The position numbers and the translations under genes were made by a program. From Eriocheir sinensis (lineage: Eukaryota > Arthropoda > Malacostraca > Decapoda > Varunidae), in assembly GCF_024679095.1 (NCBI RefSeq), contig NW_026111748.1, positions 232,501-296,500 of the forward strand: a stretch of 64,000 bases of DNA. The letters are read 5' to 3'. The notes under the pieces were generated by a model. It was not told where the DNA came from. It ran no database searches and worked only from the letters and a program-made list of their open reading frames with translations. Positions 39,245 through 51,094 of this stretch are shown piece after piece. Every line of letters starts with the position of its first letter. Within the stretch, counting starts at the first letter, position 1.

Positions 39245-39663
39245 GGCTCGACAGACAGACAGGCAGATAGGCAGACAAAGAGACAGACAGACAGATAGGA
39301 AGACAAACAGACAGAAAGACAGACATACAGACAAACTATAGAGAGAGGGAGACTGACAGAAAAAAACATACATACATACATACAGGCAGACAGACAGAGA
39401 GGAAGACAGACAGACAGAGAGGAAGACAGACAGACAGACAGAGAGGAAGACACAGACAGATACAGACAGACAGACAGAGAGGAAGACACAGACAGAGATA
39501 CAGACAGATAGACAGAGAGGAAGACAGACAGAAACACAGACATACACAGAGAGAGGGAGACAGACAGACAGATAGACAGACAAACACAGAGAGGGAGACA
39601 GACAGACAGACAGACAAACACAGAGATGGAGACAGACAAAGACAGACATACTTACAGGCAGAG

Positions 39664-39745
<82 letters not shown>
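39245..39745. repeat. Degenerate (CAGA)n array ending in (CA)39
   Basis: CAGACAGA tetramers with GAGAGGAAGA insertions at 20-40 base spacing, then a CA array at 39666-39744. The minus frames give Cys/Val/Ser/Leu-rich shadows. Confidence 0.92.
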
Positions 39746-39746
<1 letters not shown>

Positions 39747-39824
39747 AAAAAGATTACTTACACGCAGAATCAGCAAAAAAGAAATTCACATTAGTATGAC
39801 GGTCTTATTAAGGTTTGACCAGTC

Positions 39825-40012
39825 CGAGATAGATAGATACATAGGTAGACAGAGAGAGCCAGAGATATATAAAACAAATTATTTAATAAATAAAACATAG
39901 AAAAAAGTAAAAACAATCAGAAAAGAAACGTAGAATGATAGATAGAGAGATTGATTAGATAGATAGATAGAGATAGATAGATAGAGAGAGCGAGAGAGAG
40001 AGAGAGAGAGAG
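39825..40012. repeat. (GATA)n and (GA)n runs
   Basis: GATA tetramers near 39830 and 39950-39980, then GA to 40012. Confidence 0.88.
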
Positions 40013-40059
40013 AGAATCTTAATAAAGAACATAACACACTATTTTTTTTTTATTTATTT

Positions 40060-40520
40060 CCATATTCTATTTATTTTCCCTCACTCTCCTCTCCTCTCCT
40101 CCTCCGAATCCACTTTCCTTCCTCCTCTTCCTCCTCCTCCTCCTCCTCCTTTTTTATTATCGTTCCCCTCTCTCTCCATCTCCTTTCTCTCCCTCTCCTC
40201 CACTCTCATCCTTCAGCTCTTTCTTTTCTTTCTCTCATCCTTTGCTTTATCTCTCCATTTTATTTTCTCCGTTCTTTTCCTCTTCCTCCCTCTCCTTCCT
40301 CTACGTTTCTTTTTTTTATTTTCCTTTAGTCTGTCCTCTCTCTTTTTACTCCTTCCCTCCAAGTCTCCTTTTTTTTCTTCTTTTCTGGCGAGTACCATAT
40401 GCTATTTCTCTCTCTCCCCTTCCCTACCACTCTCGTATTTCCTCTACTGATTTTTTTCCTCCATTCCTTCACACCCTCTCTCCATTCCTCTCTCCTCCCC
40501 CATCTCTCTCAAACGCGGTG

Positions 40521-40575
<55 letters not shown>

Positions 40576-40800
40576 CTCATGTTTTTATTTCTTCCTTTCC
40601 TCCTCCTCCTCCTCCTCCTCCTCCTCCTCCTCCTCCTCCTCCCCTGCCTCTTTACCTCTCTCTTACTCTCCCCTACCTCTTTATCTCTCTCTTTCCTTCC
40701 CCTTTTTTTATCGATTTTATTTCCATTTCCTCCTCTCAGTGACGTTTCTCCAATTTTTTCCTTCTCCTTTATTTTTTCCCTTATCTTTATATCACTATCC
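40060..40800. repeat. Pyrimidine block with (CT)n and (CTC)n
   Basis: CT array at about 40522-40571 and CTC trimers at about 40600-40640, embedded in TTCC-rich DNA. Confidence 0.88.
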
Positions 40801-40879
40801 ATCCTATCTTAATCTTCTTATTCTTGTTTCTTTCCGCACATTACTTCTTATGCCTCTTACTCCTCCTCCTACTGTTAAG

Positions 40880-41092
40880 ATACATACACAAATATTGGCA
40901 AGCGTTATTTCTCAAAGTCATCCGCCACTGGAACAAACTCCCTGCAAAAGTAGTTAATGCGAGAACGATTAGCTCCTTCAGGAATCGCTTAGACCGTCAC
41001 TTTACTGCTTCAGGGGAAAGAACTTATTGTCACTGAAGCAGGCAGCCTCGTCAAGAGCCAATACTTCTTGCTGCCTGCTCTTCCATATTTCC
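40880..41092 (+). pseudogene. CR1-like LINE 3' end (family L1), plus strand
   Basis: Plus frame: FLKVIRHWNKLPAKVVNART, ISSFRNRLDRHFTASGER, stop. A 3' UTR follows with CTTGCTGCCTGCTCTTCCAT and ATTTCC, the same end as the copies at 14895 and 47690. The N-terminal side is scrambled and follows (CTC)-rich DNA. Confidence 0.82.
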
Positions 41093-41329
41093 TTCATCAT
41101 AAACGACTCTCCCTCTCTCTCCACCTTCCTCGTAGTCATCAATACTCATCACGCTAAGCTAAGGCCCATTCTCATCCCCTTTCCGCCACAGTAACAGACA
41201 CAACCAAGAACGATTCCTCTCTCTGCCTCGTGATTCCCAAAGGTTTTTATCGGAGGGTTGCGGCAGCGGCTCGTGAAAAATAAAAGCTTACTGGCACAAT
41301 CTTTCTTGGTCAAGGCGAATGTGTGTAAG

Positions 41330-41468
41330 GATGGGAGTTTTGAAGGGGAGGAGTGGGAGGGCGAGAGGAAGGAGAAGGAAGGGGAAGGAGTAGGGAGAGG
41401 GAGGAGGAGAGGAAGGGAAGGAAGGGGAAGGAGTAGGGAGAGAGAGGAGGAGAGGAAGAGAAGGAAGG

Positions 41469-41534
<66 letters not shown>

Positions 41535-41603
41535 AAAGGAAGACAAAAAAGAAAGACAAAGAAAAAAAAAACAAGCAAAATGAAATAAGTAAAAAGAAAG
41601 GAA

Positions 41604-41642
<39 letters not shown>

Positions 41643-41760
41643 GAGAAAGAAAAAAAAGAAAGGAAAGAAGATATAAAAAGAACAGAGAAAGAAAAGTAAA
41701 AGAAAAAAGGAAGAAGAGAAATAAATAAAGAAAGAAAAAAGAAAAAAATATATAATTCTC
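41330..41760. repeat. Purine block with (GA)31 and (GACA)9
   Basis: GGAAGGAGTAGGGAGAG repeats at about 41383 and 41430, GA at about 41470-41531, GACA tetramers at 41604-41642, then AAAG-rich DNA. Confidence 0.9.
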
Positions 41761-41916
41761 CTCCATAATTATAACCCAATTTCTTTCTTTTACTTTCCCT
41801 TTTTCAGTCTTTCTTTCCCTACCTCTTCATGCCTTCTCTCTTTATTTCTCTTTTCTCAACTCTCCCTTTCTTTCTCTATCCTTTTTTTTCATCTTTGTTT
41901 CTTTGTGAATATTTTA

Positions 41917-41951
<35 letters not shown>

Positions 41952-41999
41952 GCCCGAGTCAGCCACGATCAAGGAAGGAAACTTTAGCCCAGGTCAAGG

Positions 42000-42605
42000 A
42001 TGAAACGGGGCGAGGCGGAAGAAGGAGAGGAGGGAGGAAAGGAGGAAGAAAGGAAGGAAGGAGGAAGGAGAGCAGAGGAGGGTGATGGGAAGGAGGGAAA
42101 GGAGAAGAGAGGAGGAGGGAAAGGAAGGGAGAGAAAGGAGATGGAAAGGGAAGTGGGGCGAGAAAGGAGGAAAGGGGGAAAGGTGGAAGGAGGGGAGAGG
42201 GAAAGGAGAAGAAAGAAGAAGGGAAGGGAAGGGAGGGGAAGGAGAAGAGAGGAAAGAGGAGGTAGGAAGAAGGGAAACAAGGCGAAGGAGAGGAAGGAGG
42301 AAAGGAGGAAGAAGAGAAAGAAAGAGGAAAAGAAGAAGAAAGGAAGAGGGAAGGGAGGGAAAGGAGAAGAGAGGAAAGAGGAAATGGGAAGGGAAACAAG
42401 GTAAAGGAGAAGAGGAAGAATGGAAAGAAAGAGGAAAAGAAGAAGAAGGGAAGAAGGAAGAGAGGGGAAGGAGAAGAAAGGAAAGAGAAGATGAGAAGGG
42501 AAACAAGGCGGAGGAAAGGAAGAAGAAGAGAAAGAAAAAGGAAAAGAAGAAGAAAGGGAGGAGAAGAAGAAGAGAGGAAAGAGATGGGAAGGGAAACCAG
42601 GCGAG
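42000..42605. repeat. Purine block with AACAAGGCGAAGGAG spacers
   Basis: GGAAGGG/AGGAGAAGA words with a repeated GGGAAACAAGG(C/T) spacer at about 42271, 42393 and 42499, implying a loose ~110-120 bp unit. Both strands are open as shadows. Confidence 0.85.
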
Positions 42606-42729
42606 GAAAGACGAGACCCAAAATTAAGATCAATGAAGAGCAAAACTTGAGCTGGTTAAGGAAGTTCGATCGAGGAAGTCTGAAATTATTGTCGATTTCG
42701 AGAGTTAAATATTTTCACAAGCATGACAC

Positions 42730-43140
42730 AATTGCCTCCTCCTCCTCCTCCTCTTCTTCTTCTTCCTCTTCCTCTTTCTCTTTCTGTGCCTCCTCCATTT
42801 TTTCTTCTTTTCATTCCTTTTCTTCGTTTTTCTTTGTTTTTCTTCTTTTTCCAACTTTTGTTTTGTTTTGTTTTTCTCTTATTCTTCTTTTTCCTCTTTC
42901 TTATTTTTTTCTTTTTTCTTTTTATTCTTTTTTCTTTTTATTTTCCTTCTTTTTCCTACTTTTTACTTCTTTTTTTCTTCTTTTTACTTTTTTTCTTCCT
43001 CCACTTCCTCTTCCTCTTACCCCTCCTCCTCCTCCTCCTCCTCTTCTTCTTCCTCCACCTGCTCCTCCTCCCTGCTTAATAACGGGGTCAAGGTCACTCT
43101 CAAGGCCGCCTGACCAAGAGGAAAAAGTTTGACCCATCCA

Positions 43141-43202
<62 letters not shown>
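42730..43202. repeat. Pyrimidine block, (CTC)n runs and (CT)28
   Basis: CTC/CTT/TTTTTC-rich DNA to about 43080, then a CT array at 43146-43202. Confidence 0.88.
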
Positions 43203-43205
<3 letters not shown>

Positions 43206-43312
43206 TCCCTCATCCCTCACCTGTCTCCTCCCTCCCTTATCCCCTTCCTCCTTTCCCTCCTTCTACTTACTTCTATTTCTCTTTTTCCTTCTTCCATTCC
43301 TTCCTTAATCCA

Positions 43313-43475
43313 TATGAACAGGCTTGGCAAGTGATGTGGTGGGTGCCAATACAATCGACACCTTTAAGATAATATTATATAGGTAAATTTACAGATAGTG
43401 AGGACATTGATAGATTTACAGGAGCTACCGTGTGAAGGCTGTCTGGCCCCGTGCCCCGTCCATATGTTCGTATAT
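43313..43475 (+). pseudogene. CR1-like LINE 3' end (family L2), decayed
   Basis: GGCAAGTGATGTGGTGGGTG, CCAATACAATCGACACCTTT, TTTACAGATAGTGAGGAC, TTTACAGGAGCTACCGTGTG and TATGTTCGTATATTCGTA follow the order of the 12635-12794 copy (VV-DNT-DTFK, LDKFMDSE, GGAGCTGCC..., TTCTTATG). Confidence 0.7.
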
Positions 43476-43564
43476 TCGTAAAAAATAGGAAAAAGTGTTG
43501 CATATATATCCACACTTCACACCCAAAGAAAAAAATGGACAACAAACGAGATACCAGGATTCCC

Positions 43565-43567
<3 letters not shown>

Positions 43568-43606
<39 letters not shown>

Positions 43607-43713
43607 TTTTTTCCTATTTTTCCCTTCCTTCTACTCCAGCCCTTTTTTTTCTCTCTTTTCACCCTCTTCCTTTCTTTATTTTGTTTCCTTTTACTCCTTT
43701 CAATCCGCATAAC

Positions 43714-43770
<57 letters not shown>

Positions 43771-43863
43771 ATCACTAGCAAATACTGTCCACGCTTTGCA
43801 CGTCTTTTGTGACACTCCATTTTTTTTTGGGGGGGTGTACTCTGCATTGCAAAAAAATGTTTA

Positions 43864-43900
<37 letters not shown>
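43568..43900. repeat. (CT)n arrays and (GT)n
   Basis: CT arrays at about 43568-43602 and 43717-43768, and a GT array at about 43867-43900. Confidence 0.94.
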
Positions 43901-43901
<1 letters not shown>

Positions 43902-43999
43902 ACGAATATATTTGCAATCCAATCTCAGCAACCTTACATTTTTTTTCCTTTTGGCATTTTTTTTTTATATGCTAGTGTGAATTTCATCTGTAGCTTTCC

Positions 44000-44700
44000 C
44001 GTTAGACAGTGAAGTTCCATCGGTACCCATTCGAGACTGAGCATTTCTTGACCTTTCTTATACAAAGGATAAAAAGTCAGATGTCTTCAAATCTGATATA
44101 TTGCAAATTTTTGTATCTTTCCCATTAGATATTGAAATTTATGTCCTTCTATTATATATTGCAAACGTGTGTATCTTTCCCATTACAAGCTGAAAATTTA
44201 TGTATCTTTTTCATTTTATATAGCAAATTTCTGAACCTTTTCTGTTATATACTGCAAATCCGAAGAGAGAGTGCAAACGCTTTTAGCTTTTTTACTTTGC
44301 AGTTCAAATTTCTGTAGTTTTTTTTTAAGGCAGTACAAATTTCTGAAGCTTTTCCGCTGAATATTGAAAAGGAAAGTTTCGTCATCTGTGGTCATCTGCC
44401 GGAGAGGGACAGGAGGGAGAAGGAATTATAGGAGAAGGGAACAGATCCGAGGAGACGGGACACAACCCCCGAATGATACCTGGTACCCATTCACTGCTGG
44501 GTGGACGAGGGCGTAGGGTATCGGAAAAGCCGCCCAAATTTTTCCACTCCGCCCGGCTGAATATTGAGAATGCAGGCAGACACCCCATTAGAAAGTGCAA
44601 GTTTGTTTAGTTTTTCCATTAGATAGTAGAGATTTCTGTTGTTTTCCCATTCCACAGTGCAAAGTGTCGTAGCCTTTGAAGACTCCTTAGGGAAAAAAGT
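44000..44700. repeat. AT-rich ~45-bp minisatellite interrupted by a retroposon
   Basis: TTTCCCATTAGA(TATTG/CAGTG)AAATTTCTG-type units recur at about 44000, 44118, 44178, 44235, 44310, 44355, 44585, 44625 and 44650. The array is split at 44368-44555 by an unrelated insertion. Confidence 0.75.
44368..44555 (-). mobile_element. Short retroposon (family R), copy 1, with target duplication
   Basis: GGAAAGTTTCGTCATCTGTG through CCACTCCGCCCG. Flanked by GCTGAATATTGA at 44356-44367 and 44556-44567, a 12-base direct repeat (15 with one mismatch). The second copy at 49120-49275 shares TGTGGTCAT-TGCCG, GGAGACGGGACACAACCCCC, GCTGGGTGGAC and GGGCGTAGGGTATCGG. The two copies agree at the left end but differ in length at the right end, so the left end is probably the 3' end and the element lies on the minus strand. 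Confidence 0.8.
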
Positions 44701-44809
44701 ATTACTAATCTTTTAAAACTTGTCTACTGTGGAACGCAACAGAAGTAAAAATAGAGAGAAAAATAGAGAGAAAAAGTAACATTTCCCAATCAGTCTTTAT
44801 ACAACTCAT

Positions 44810-44812
<3 letters not shown>

Positions 44813-44863
<51 letters not shown>

Positions 44864-45192
44864 TGAGAAAAAAAATATAAAAAATAAAGCTTGGGTGCGG
44901 AGACTATGCATCAGAATCACTGGAATTGACGGAGAAAGGCGAGGACCGAATATTGATGTCGTCTCCCCTCGAAAAAGAAAAAAAGAGAACGTGAAAAAAA
45001 AAGAAAACGGGAAAAAAATGTTGAAAATGCATGAGAGAGAGAGAGAGATGGCTATAGCTCTTTCTCTATATAAGGTTGAATATTTGTTCCTTGACGCTCA
45101 GTGGAGTTATGCGTTTTATGTGATATTTTACGATGCCGGTTATATCTCCTCCATTCCTTCAGCGATTCGGAGATCAAAGAACGGAATGGCGG

Positions 45193-45223
<31 letters not shown>

Positions 45224-45500
45224 AGAAGAGTAGGAAGGAAGGAAATGGAAAGAGAGAGAAAGGCTGCTTGAAAAGGTACAGAAAGAGGAAAAAAGAAAAG
45301 ACAAAAATAAAAGTTGAGACGAAAGAAAAAGAAAAGGAATGGTGAAAGGAAGAGAGGAAAGAAGATACGGAGAGAAACAAGAAAGGGAGGAAGGAGGAAA
45401 ATAAATAACATCAACAAAGGAAAAGGCAAGAGAAGAGGAGGAAAAGGAAGGAAAAAAGAGGACAGAGGAAGATATGGAGAAGGGTTAACTATGGGAAAGG

Positions 45501-45531
<31 letters not shown>

Positions 45532-45890
45532 GGACGAAAAGGCAAGTAGGGAAAGAAGAAGAAAGAAGGATAAAGGAAGGAAGGAAGAAAGAAAGACAAC
45601 ACAAAGAAAAACGGGAAAGAGAGGAAAAAAAAAAAAAGGAATATGAAACGGAATAAAAATAACAATAACAACAACACAAAGGAAAAGACAAGAAATAAGA
45701 GAAAGAAAATGGACGAAAAATGAAAGTTGGAAAAGAAAAAGGAAGATGGAGGAAGAAAGGAAGAAAAAAACAAGGAGGAGGAAGATACGAAGAGGAAAAT
45801 GAAAGGGAGGAACAAACAAAGAAAACAACAACACCAACACAGGGGAAAAGGCAAAGGGTATGTGGACGAAAAGGGCAAGAAAGGGCAGCT
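44813..45890. repeat. (GA)n and purine-rich block with (CAA)n
   Basis: GA at about 44813-44859 and 45194-45220. AAAG/GGAAG-rich DNA spans 45230-45890, containing CAACAACAA at about 45505-45532 and again shorter near 45663. GGAAGATACGA/GGAAGATATGG phrases recur at about 45361, 45467 and 45780. Confidence 0.85.
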
Positions 45891-46039
45891 AAGTTAGGGC
45901 GCCGAAGTGTTGTATATTTGCCGAACTTGCCCCCGCGTATATATGAGCACCGTGGGGCCGAAGTGTAATAAAGAGACGGATTCTGTAATATTCCGGAGCG
46001 CGGGGATGTGTAATAACCGTTTACGTAGAGGTACCAAGT

Positions 46040-47000
46040 AGGAGGAGGAGGAGGAGGAGGAGGAGGAGGGTCTTAGCGTGCGGCAGGCTCATATCGGCGC
46101 CCTGACAGCAAGATAGGGTCATAAAAGCTCTTCTCTCACCAGCTGACTGACCTGACCTTCTCCTCTTCTTCTCCTCTACCTCTTCTCTTCTTTTGTGTTC
46201 TTGTTAACTCTCTTTTCATCTCCTCTCTTCCTTTCTTCTCTTTTCTGCTGTCTTCCTTCGGGCGACATTCTTGGACAACTTGACGTCTTCTCCTCCTCTT
46301 CTTCTTCTTCCTCTTCTTCTTTTCTCTTCTGTGATCTCTCTTCTTCTTATTTCTTATGTCCCATTTTCTCTTTTCTCTATGTCGTCATTTCTCTGCTCTT
46401 CTGTATTTTTTTTTGTTATTTCTTTATTCTTTTTCTCATCTCTTATGTCCTTTGCTTATCTCTTCTTTGTCCAACACTGTCCTCTCTTCTATTCTGTGTT
46501 CTCCTCTATCTTCTCCTGTTCTCTCTTCTCTTGTGTGTACTTCTCTTCCCTTCTCTTCTCAACTGTGTCCTTTCTGCTCTTATTTTTGTCCTTTTTTGTC
46601 CTCTTTTTTTTCCTCTTCTAAGTAGTCTTCTTTTTTTTCGTCTCCTTTTGTCCTTCTTTCCTTCGGGCGACATTCTTGGACAATTTGACGCCTTCTTCTC
46701 CTCTTCTTCTTCTTCTTCTTTTTCTTCTTCTTCTTCTTCTTCTTCTTCGTCGTCGTCGTCGTCGTCGTCTTCTTCTTCTTCTTCTTCTTCGTTTTCTTCG
46801 TTGTCGTCTTCTTCTTCTTCGTCTTCTTCTTCTTCGTCTTCTTCTTCTTCTTCGTTGTCGTCTTCTTCTTCTTCGTCTTCTTCTTCTTCTTCGTTTTCTT
46901 CTTTTTCGTCTTCTTTTTCTTCGTCTTCTTTTTCTTCGTCTTTTTTTTCTTCGTCTTCTTCTTCTTCTTCGTCTTCTTCTTCCTCTTATTTTCATTTTTT
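46040..47000. repeat. (GGA)n, then a CTT/TCG-rich block with a 406-bp duplication
   Basis: GGA trimers at about 46040-46068. CTTCGGGCGACATTCTTGGA starts at about 46256 and again at about 46662, each followed by CAA(C/T)TTGACG and a TTC-rich run. After the second copy, TTC trimers alternate with TCG trimers (46748-46770 and later), making Ser- or Arg-only frames. Confidence 0.88.
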
Positions 47001-47180
47001 CTCTTATCTCGTTTCGTCTCGTATTTGTCCGGTAATATTTTTGTTTTCGTTAAATTTGCGTCTGTTTAGTTCACTTGTTTTATAATTATCTTTTTTTGTT
47101 TTGTTTGTTTCTGTGTTCGTGATATTTTCATTTTTTTGTGGTAATTATGATAATATTTAATGATTTCTGCAGGTGATTAG

Positions 47181-47612
<432 letters not shown>

Positions 47613-47689
47613 TTTAGGCAGTAAAGTAAAAGTACCAGGCAATAATGTTTGTAAATTCTTTTACTTCATTACTTCGGGTCAGGAGGAGG

Positions 47690-48310
47690 AGGAAGACGAG
47701 GAGGAAACATGGAAACATGGACGAGCAGGCAGCAGAAAGAATGTTGCCTGCTTTCAGTGATTTAATCAATCCCTCAGACACAGGAGTTACTTACGGAAAG
47801 GATCAAATTAATTAAAATTAACACTTCTGTACTTCCCTTCTGATATGTTTAGTTCACTCCCGACGCAGCAAATTGACAATCAATGCGATTCTTAAAGGAA
47901 TTGACTGTTTCCTCACTAACCACTCCTGCAGGAAGGCTGTTTCAGTGGCGGACAAATCTGTTCGAGAAAACTCCTGCCAATATCTGTACTGCATCGCTTT
48001 CCTTGAGTTGTTTTACCGTTGTTTCTTGCTCTCAGGGTTACTTTGTAGCTTGAAGAGTTTGGATTGATCGACATTGCTGAACTTGTTTAGGTAATTGAAG
48101 ACTTGTATCATGTCTCCCCGCAATCGTCTCTTTTTCATCGTGAAGAGGTTGAGTCGCTTGAGTCGTTTTTCATAAAGTTGCCTCTAATGTTAGTACCATT
48201 TTCGTAGCGCGTCGCTGTAGGCTACTCTCTCAAGTAATTCAATGTCCTGTTTGTAATTAGAGGACCAGAACTGTACGGCGTGCTCCTGGTGGGGCCTTAC
48301 CAGCGATTAA
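47690..48310 (-). pseudogene. CR1-like LINE (family L1), longest copy
   Basis: On the minus strand from 48310: HAVQFWSSNYKQDIELLERV, a gap, EKRLKRLNLFTMKKRRLRGD, MIQVFNYLNKFSNVDQSKLF, KLQ-NPESKKQ. After a frame break come LSATETAFLQEWLVR and ILRIDCQFAAS, then the 3' UTR ending in GGAAACATGG-complement words at about 47705-47720. This is the C-terminal third of a CR1/jockey-type ORF2. Stops and frameshifts show it is dead. It supplies the upstream part missing from 14895-15249. Confidence 0.88.
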
Positions 48311-48349
48311 TATATGGATAGGAGGAGGAGCAGGAAGATAAAATTAGGT

Positions 48350-48589
48350 CATGAAACGAAAAAAGAGAAAAGGGCCCACAAAAAAAGGAAAAGAAAAAAG
48401 AAAATGAAATATCACTAGCCACAGAAAATCAAACAAAGACGAAATAAGAAAAAGGGAACGAGGACAAAGACGAAGGAAGGAATTGAGGGAGGGAGGAAGG
48501 GAAGGAAACAAAGAAGTAGAAGGGAAAGGAAAGGAGTGAGTCTCAGTTGGAGGGGAAGGAAGACAAATTAAAGGAGAGACTGAGATAGA

Positions 48590-48647
<58 letters not shown>

Positions 48648-48650
48648 TGT
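48350..48650. repeat. Purine-rich block and (GA)26
   Basis: AAAG/GGAAGG-rich, then a GA array at about 48594-48645. Confidence 0.85.
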
Positions 48651-48804
48651 GTAGAGGGTGGGAGGGCGGGATAAATGAAGTAAGTTAAATCAATTAGGTA
48701 GGAAGAATGGGCTTAGCAGGGGGCAAGGGCGGCAATGAAGGGTGGCTGTCCCTCCTCTGCTCCCTGCCATCACTAACGCCCTGCCACTGCGCCAAGACAC
48801 TACT

Positions 48805-49400
48805 TACGCCTCCTACTAAATGAGGAAGTAGGTAAGAAGAGGGCGATATATAGAGAAGATGGAAGGGAAACTACTGAAAATGGAAATAAAAGGAAAGAGT
48901 AACTGCTTATTCCTTCTACTAAATATTGAAGTAGGTAAGAAGGAGAGAGATAACGGAAGATGGAAGGGAGACTACTGAGGAGACTAAATGTGGAAAAGGA
49001 TAAGAAGAGGAAGAGAAATAAAATAAGTTGGAAGGGAGACTAATGAGAGAGGAAATGAAAGGCAAGGGTGACCAAACCATATCAAGACTTTACTTTTCTT
49101 CCTATTAAATGTGGAAAGTTGGAAAGTTTCGTTTAGTCGGCGCAACATCTGTGGTCATATGCCGAAGAGAGACAGGAAGGGGAAGGACTGATGGGAGAAG
49201 GGAACAGACCTCAGGAGACGGGACACAACCCCCGATTAATACCTGCTGGGTGGACAGGGGCGTAGGGTATCGGAAATTAAATGTGGAAATAGGTGAGAAC
49301 AGGGAGAGATATATAAGAAGACTGAAGGGAAAGCACTGACAGAGGAAATTAAAGATAAGGGTAGCGAAAACAAAACAAAAAAACATCAACAAATCTACCC
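48805..49400. repeat. ~105-115 bp purine-biased minisatellite
   Basis: CCTACTAAATGAGGAAGTAGG, TCTACTAAATATTGAAGTAGG, GACTAAATGTGGAAAAGG and CCTATTAAATGTGG-AAATAGG open successive units. All continue with TAAGAAG-, GATGGAAGGGA- and CTACTGA-like words. The last unit is split by a retroposon. Confidence 0.78.
49120..49275 (-). mobile_element. Short retroposon (family R), copy 2, with perfect 14-bp target duplication
   Basis: ATTAAATGTGGAAA at 49106-49119 is repeated exactly at 49276-49289. The target minisatellite unit reads through once the insert is removed. The insert matches 44368-44555 but stops after GGGCGTAGGGTATCGGA, so it is about 30 bases shorter on the right. No poly(A) is seen. Confidence 0.85.
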
Positions 49401-49604
49401 AGAGACTGTACTTATTCTTTCCCACTATTACTCTGAGGTCTGAACGGATTATTTTTATTGTTTTCACAGCAGAAGAGGATTAGTTGAGCAATGCCATGTA
49501 ACTCTTTCGGTGTAGGAAATTATATACAACCAAACGGTGATGTTTTACCAATGAAGAAAAAAAAAAACCTCATCTTGTTATACCTCTCTTTCGGCCACCT
49601 CTTT

Positions 49605-49705
49605 TGATTCTTTTTTAGGAGCAGCGAGTAGCGGGCTTTCTTTTTTTATTATTGTTTCCTTTCTTTGTGCCCTTGAGCTGTCTCCTTTGTTGTAAAAAAA
49701 ATGAA
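49605..49705 (+). mobile_element. Poly(A)-ended retroposon 3' fragment, second copy
   Basis: GAGCAGCGAGTAGCGGGCTT, a T-rich stretch, GCCCTTGAGCTGTCTCCTTT and GTTGT followed by an A run. Shares its end with 9660-9734. Confidence 0.5.
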
Positions 49706-49900
49706 AATACCGAAGTTAAGCGTAGCGAAAAGTTCTTCAGATGAGCGATGGACATAAATTCTCCATTAAGATTCGCTAAAATTACCCCAGAAGTTCGGTA
49801 TAAGCATTGACAAACATCTTCCCCCTTCAGATTGCTTATTTGCAGAGTCTGTCCAAGCCTGGGACTAGCTGGTAAGTACTGAGGTCTTTTTTTCTCTTTT
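49706..49900. other. Ordinary sequence, no feature
   Basis: Short non-repetitive segment; no gene recognised. Confidence 0.5.
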
Positions 49901-51000
49901 TTATCCTCCTCTTCTAATTTTCTCCTTTCTTTCATTTCCTTCTTTCTAACTATACCTCGTCCTCCTTATGTTTGTCCAAATTTCTCCTTTTTTCTGGTTC
50001 TGCTTCTTTTCCTCTTTTTCTGCTTCTTTTTCTTTTTCTGCTTCTTTTTCTTTTTCTGCTTCCTTTCTTCTTTTTCTGCTTCCTTTCTTCTTTTTCTGCT
50101 TCCTTTCTTCTTTTTCTGCTTCTTCTTCTTTTTCTTCTTCTACTTTTTTTCTTCTACTTCTTCTTTTTCTTCTTTTACTTCTTCTTTTCCTTCTTTTACT
50201 TCTTCTTTTTCTTCTTCTACTTCTTCTTTTTCTTCTTCTACTTCTTTTTCTTTTTCTTCTATTTTTTTCTACTTCTTTTTCTTTTACTTCTTATTTTTCT
50301 TCTACTTTTTCTTCTTCTTCTTCTTCCTCCTCTTCCTCTTTGTCCTCTCCTGTTCTCTTTTCTTTCCACTTTATTTTCTCAGTCTTCCTTCTTGTTCTCC
50401 TCTCTAGTTTATCAATACATTTCTTTCTTATGGTTTCGTTACTTCTGTCTTTCATTTCCTCTCTCAAGTTTCCCCTCTATCTTTTTTATATCTCTCCCTC
50501 TTCCTCCCTCTCTCCACATCTCACTCTCTTTCCTCTCCTTCCTCTTACCAATATGTCTACTTCCTTCTCTCCTCTACTTTTTCTCCTTCCTCTCCATTCT
50601 TCCTTCCCACTCTCATATTCTCTCTTCCTCCTCCTCCTCCTCCTCCTCTATGCTTTCTTTCCTCTTTCCCACCTCGAGTTCCTCCTCCCCTCTTTCCTCT
50701 CTCCAATATCTGTTTCCTTCTCTCTTCTTTATTCTTTCTCCTCCTTTCATATACTTCACCTATGCATTTTTCTTATACTTTTTTTATTCCTCCTGCTCCC
50801 CTTTTTCTCCTCCTTGTCCTTCTTCTCCTTTCCTCTTCCTGGCTTCGTCTTCAAAACCATTTCCTACCCCGTCTCCCTCTTATCATTCTCCTCCTATTCC
50901 ATTCTTCATCACGTCTAACTTTTCCCTCTCCTCCTCCTCCTCCTCCTCTTCCTTCTCTTTGTCTCCGGGCCGTCTGTCATCTCTTCTTTTCCCCGCGCTG
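49900..51000. repeat. 1.1-kb pyrimidine block with ordered sub-repeats
   Basis: CTTTTTCTGCTTC(C/T)TTTCTT units of about 20-24 bases at 50010-50125, then CTTCTACTTCTTCTTTTTCTT units to about 50300, then irregular TTCC/CTCC DNA. Frames up to 350 codons are Phe/Leu/Ser-rich shadows. Confidence 0.88.
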
Positions 51001-51094
51001 AGCAAAGAAACAAGGAGAAAATAAGAAGAGAGAAGGGAGAGGCGACGGAAAGAATTCAGAGCAGCTGACCTCACCGGCACCTGACTCCCCTTGT

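Noticed and set aside
46618..46995. Arg-rich 125-codon minus frame resembling a nucleic-acid-binding protein
   Set aside because: It is the reverse of TTC/TCG trimers; pure repeat.
49968..51024. Plus frames of 316-350 codons resembling membrane proteins (Phe/Leu/Ser-rich)
   Set aside because: The hydrophobic look is a product of TTC/CTT repeats, not of membrane segments.
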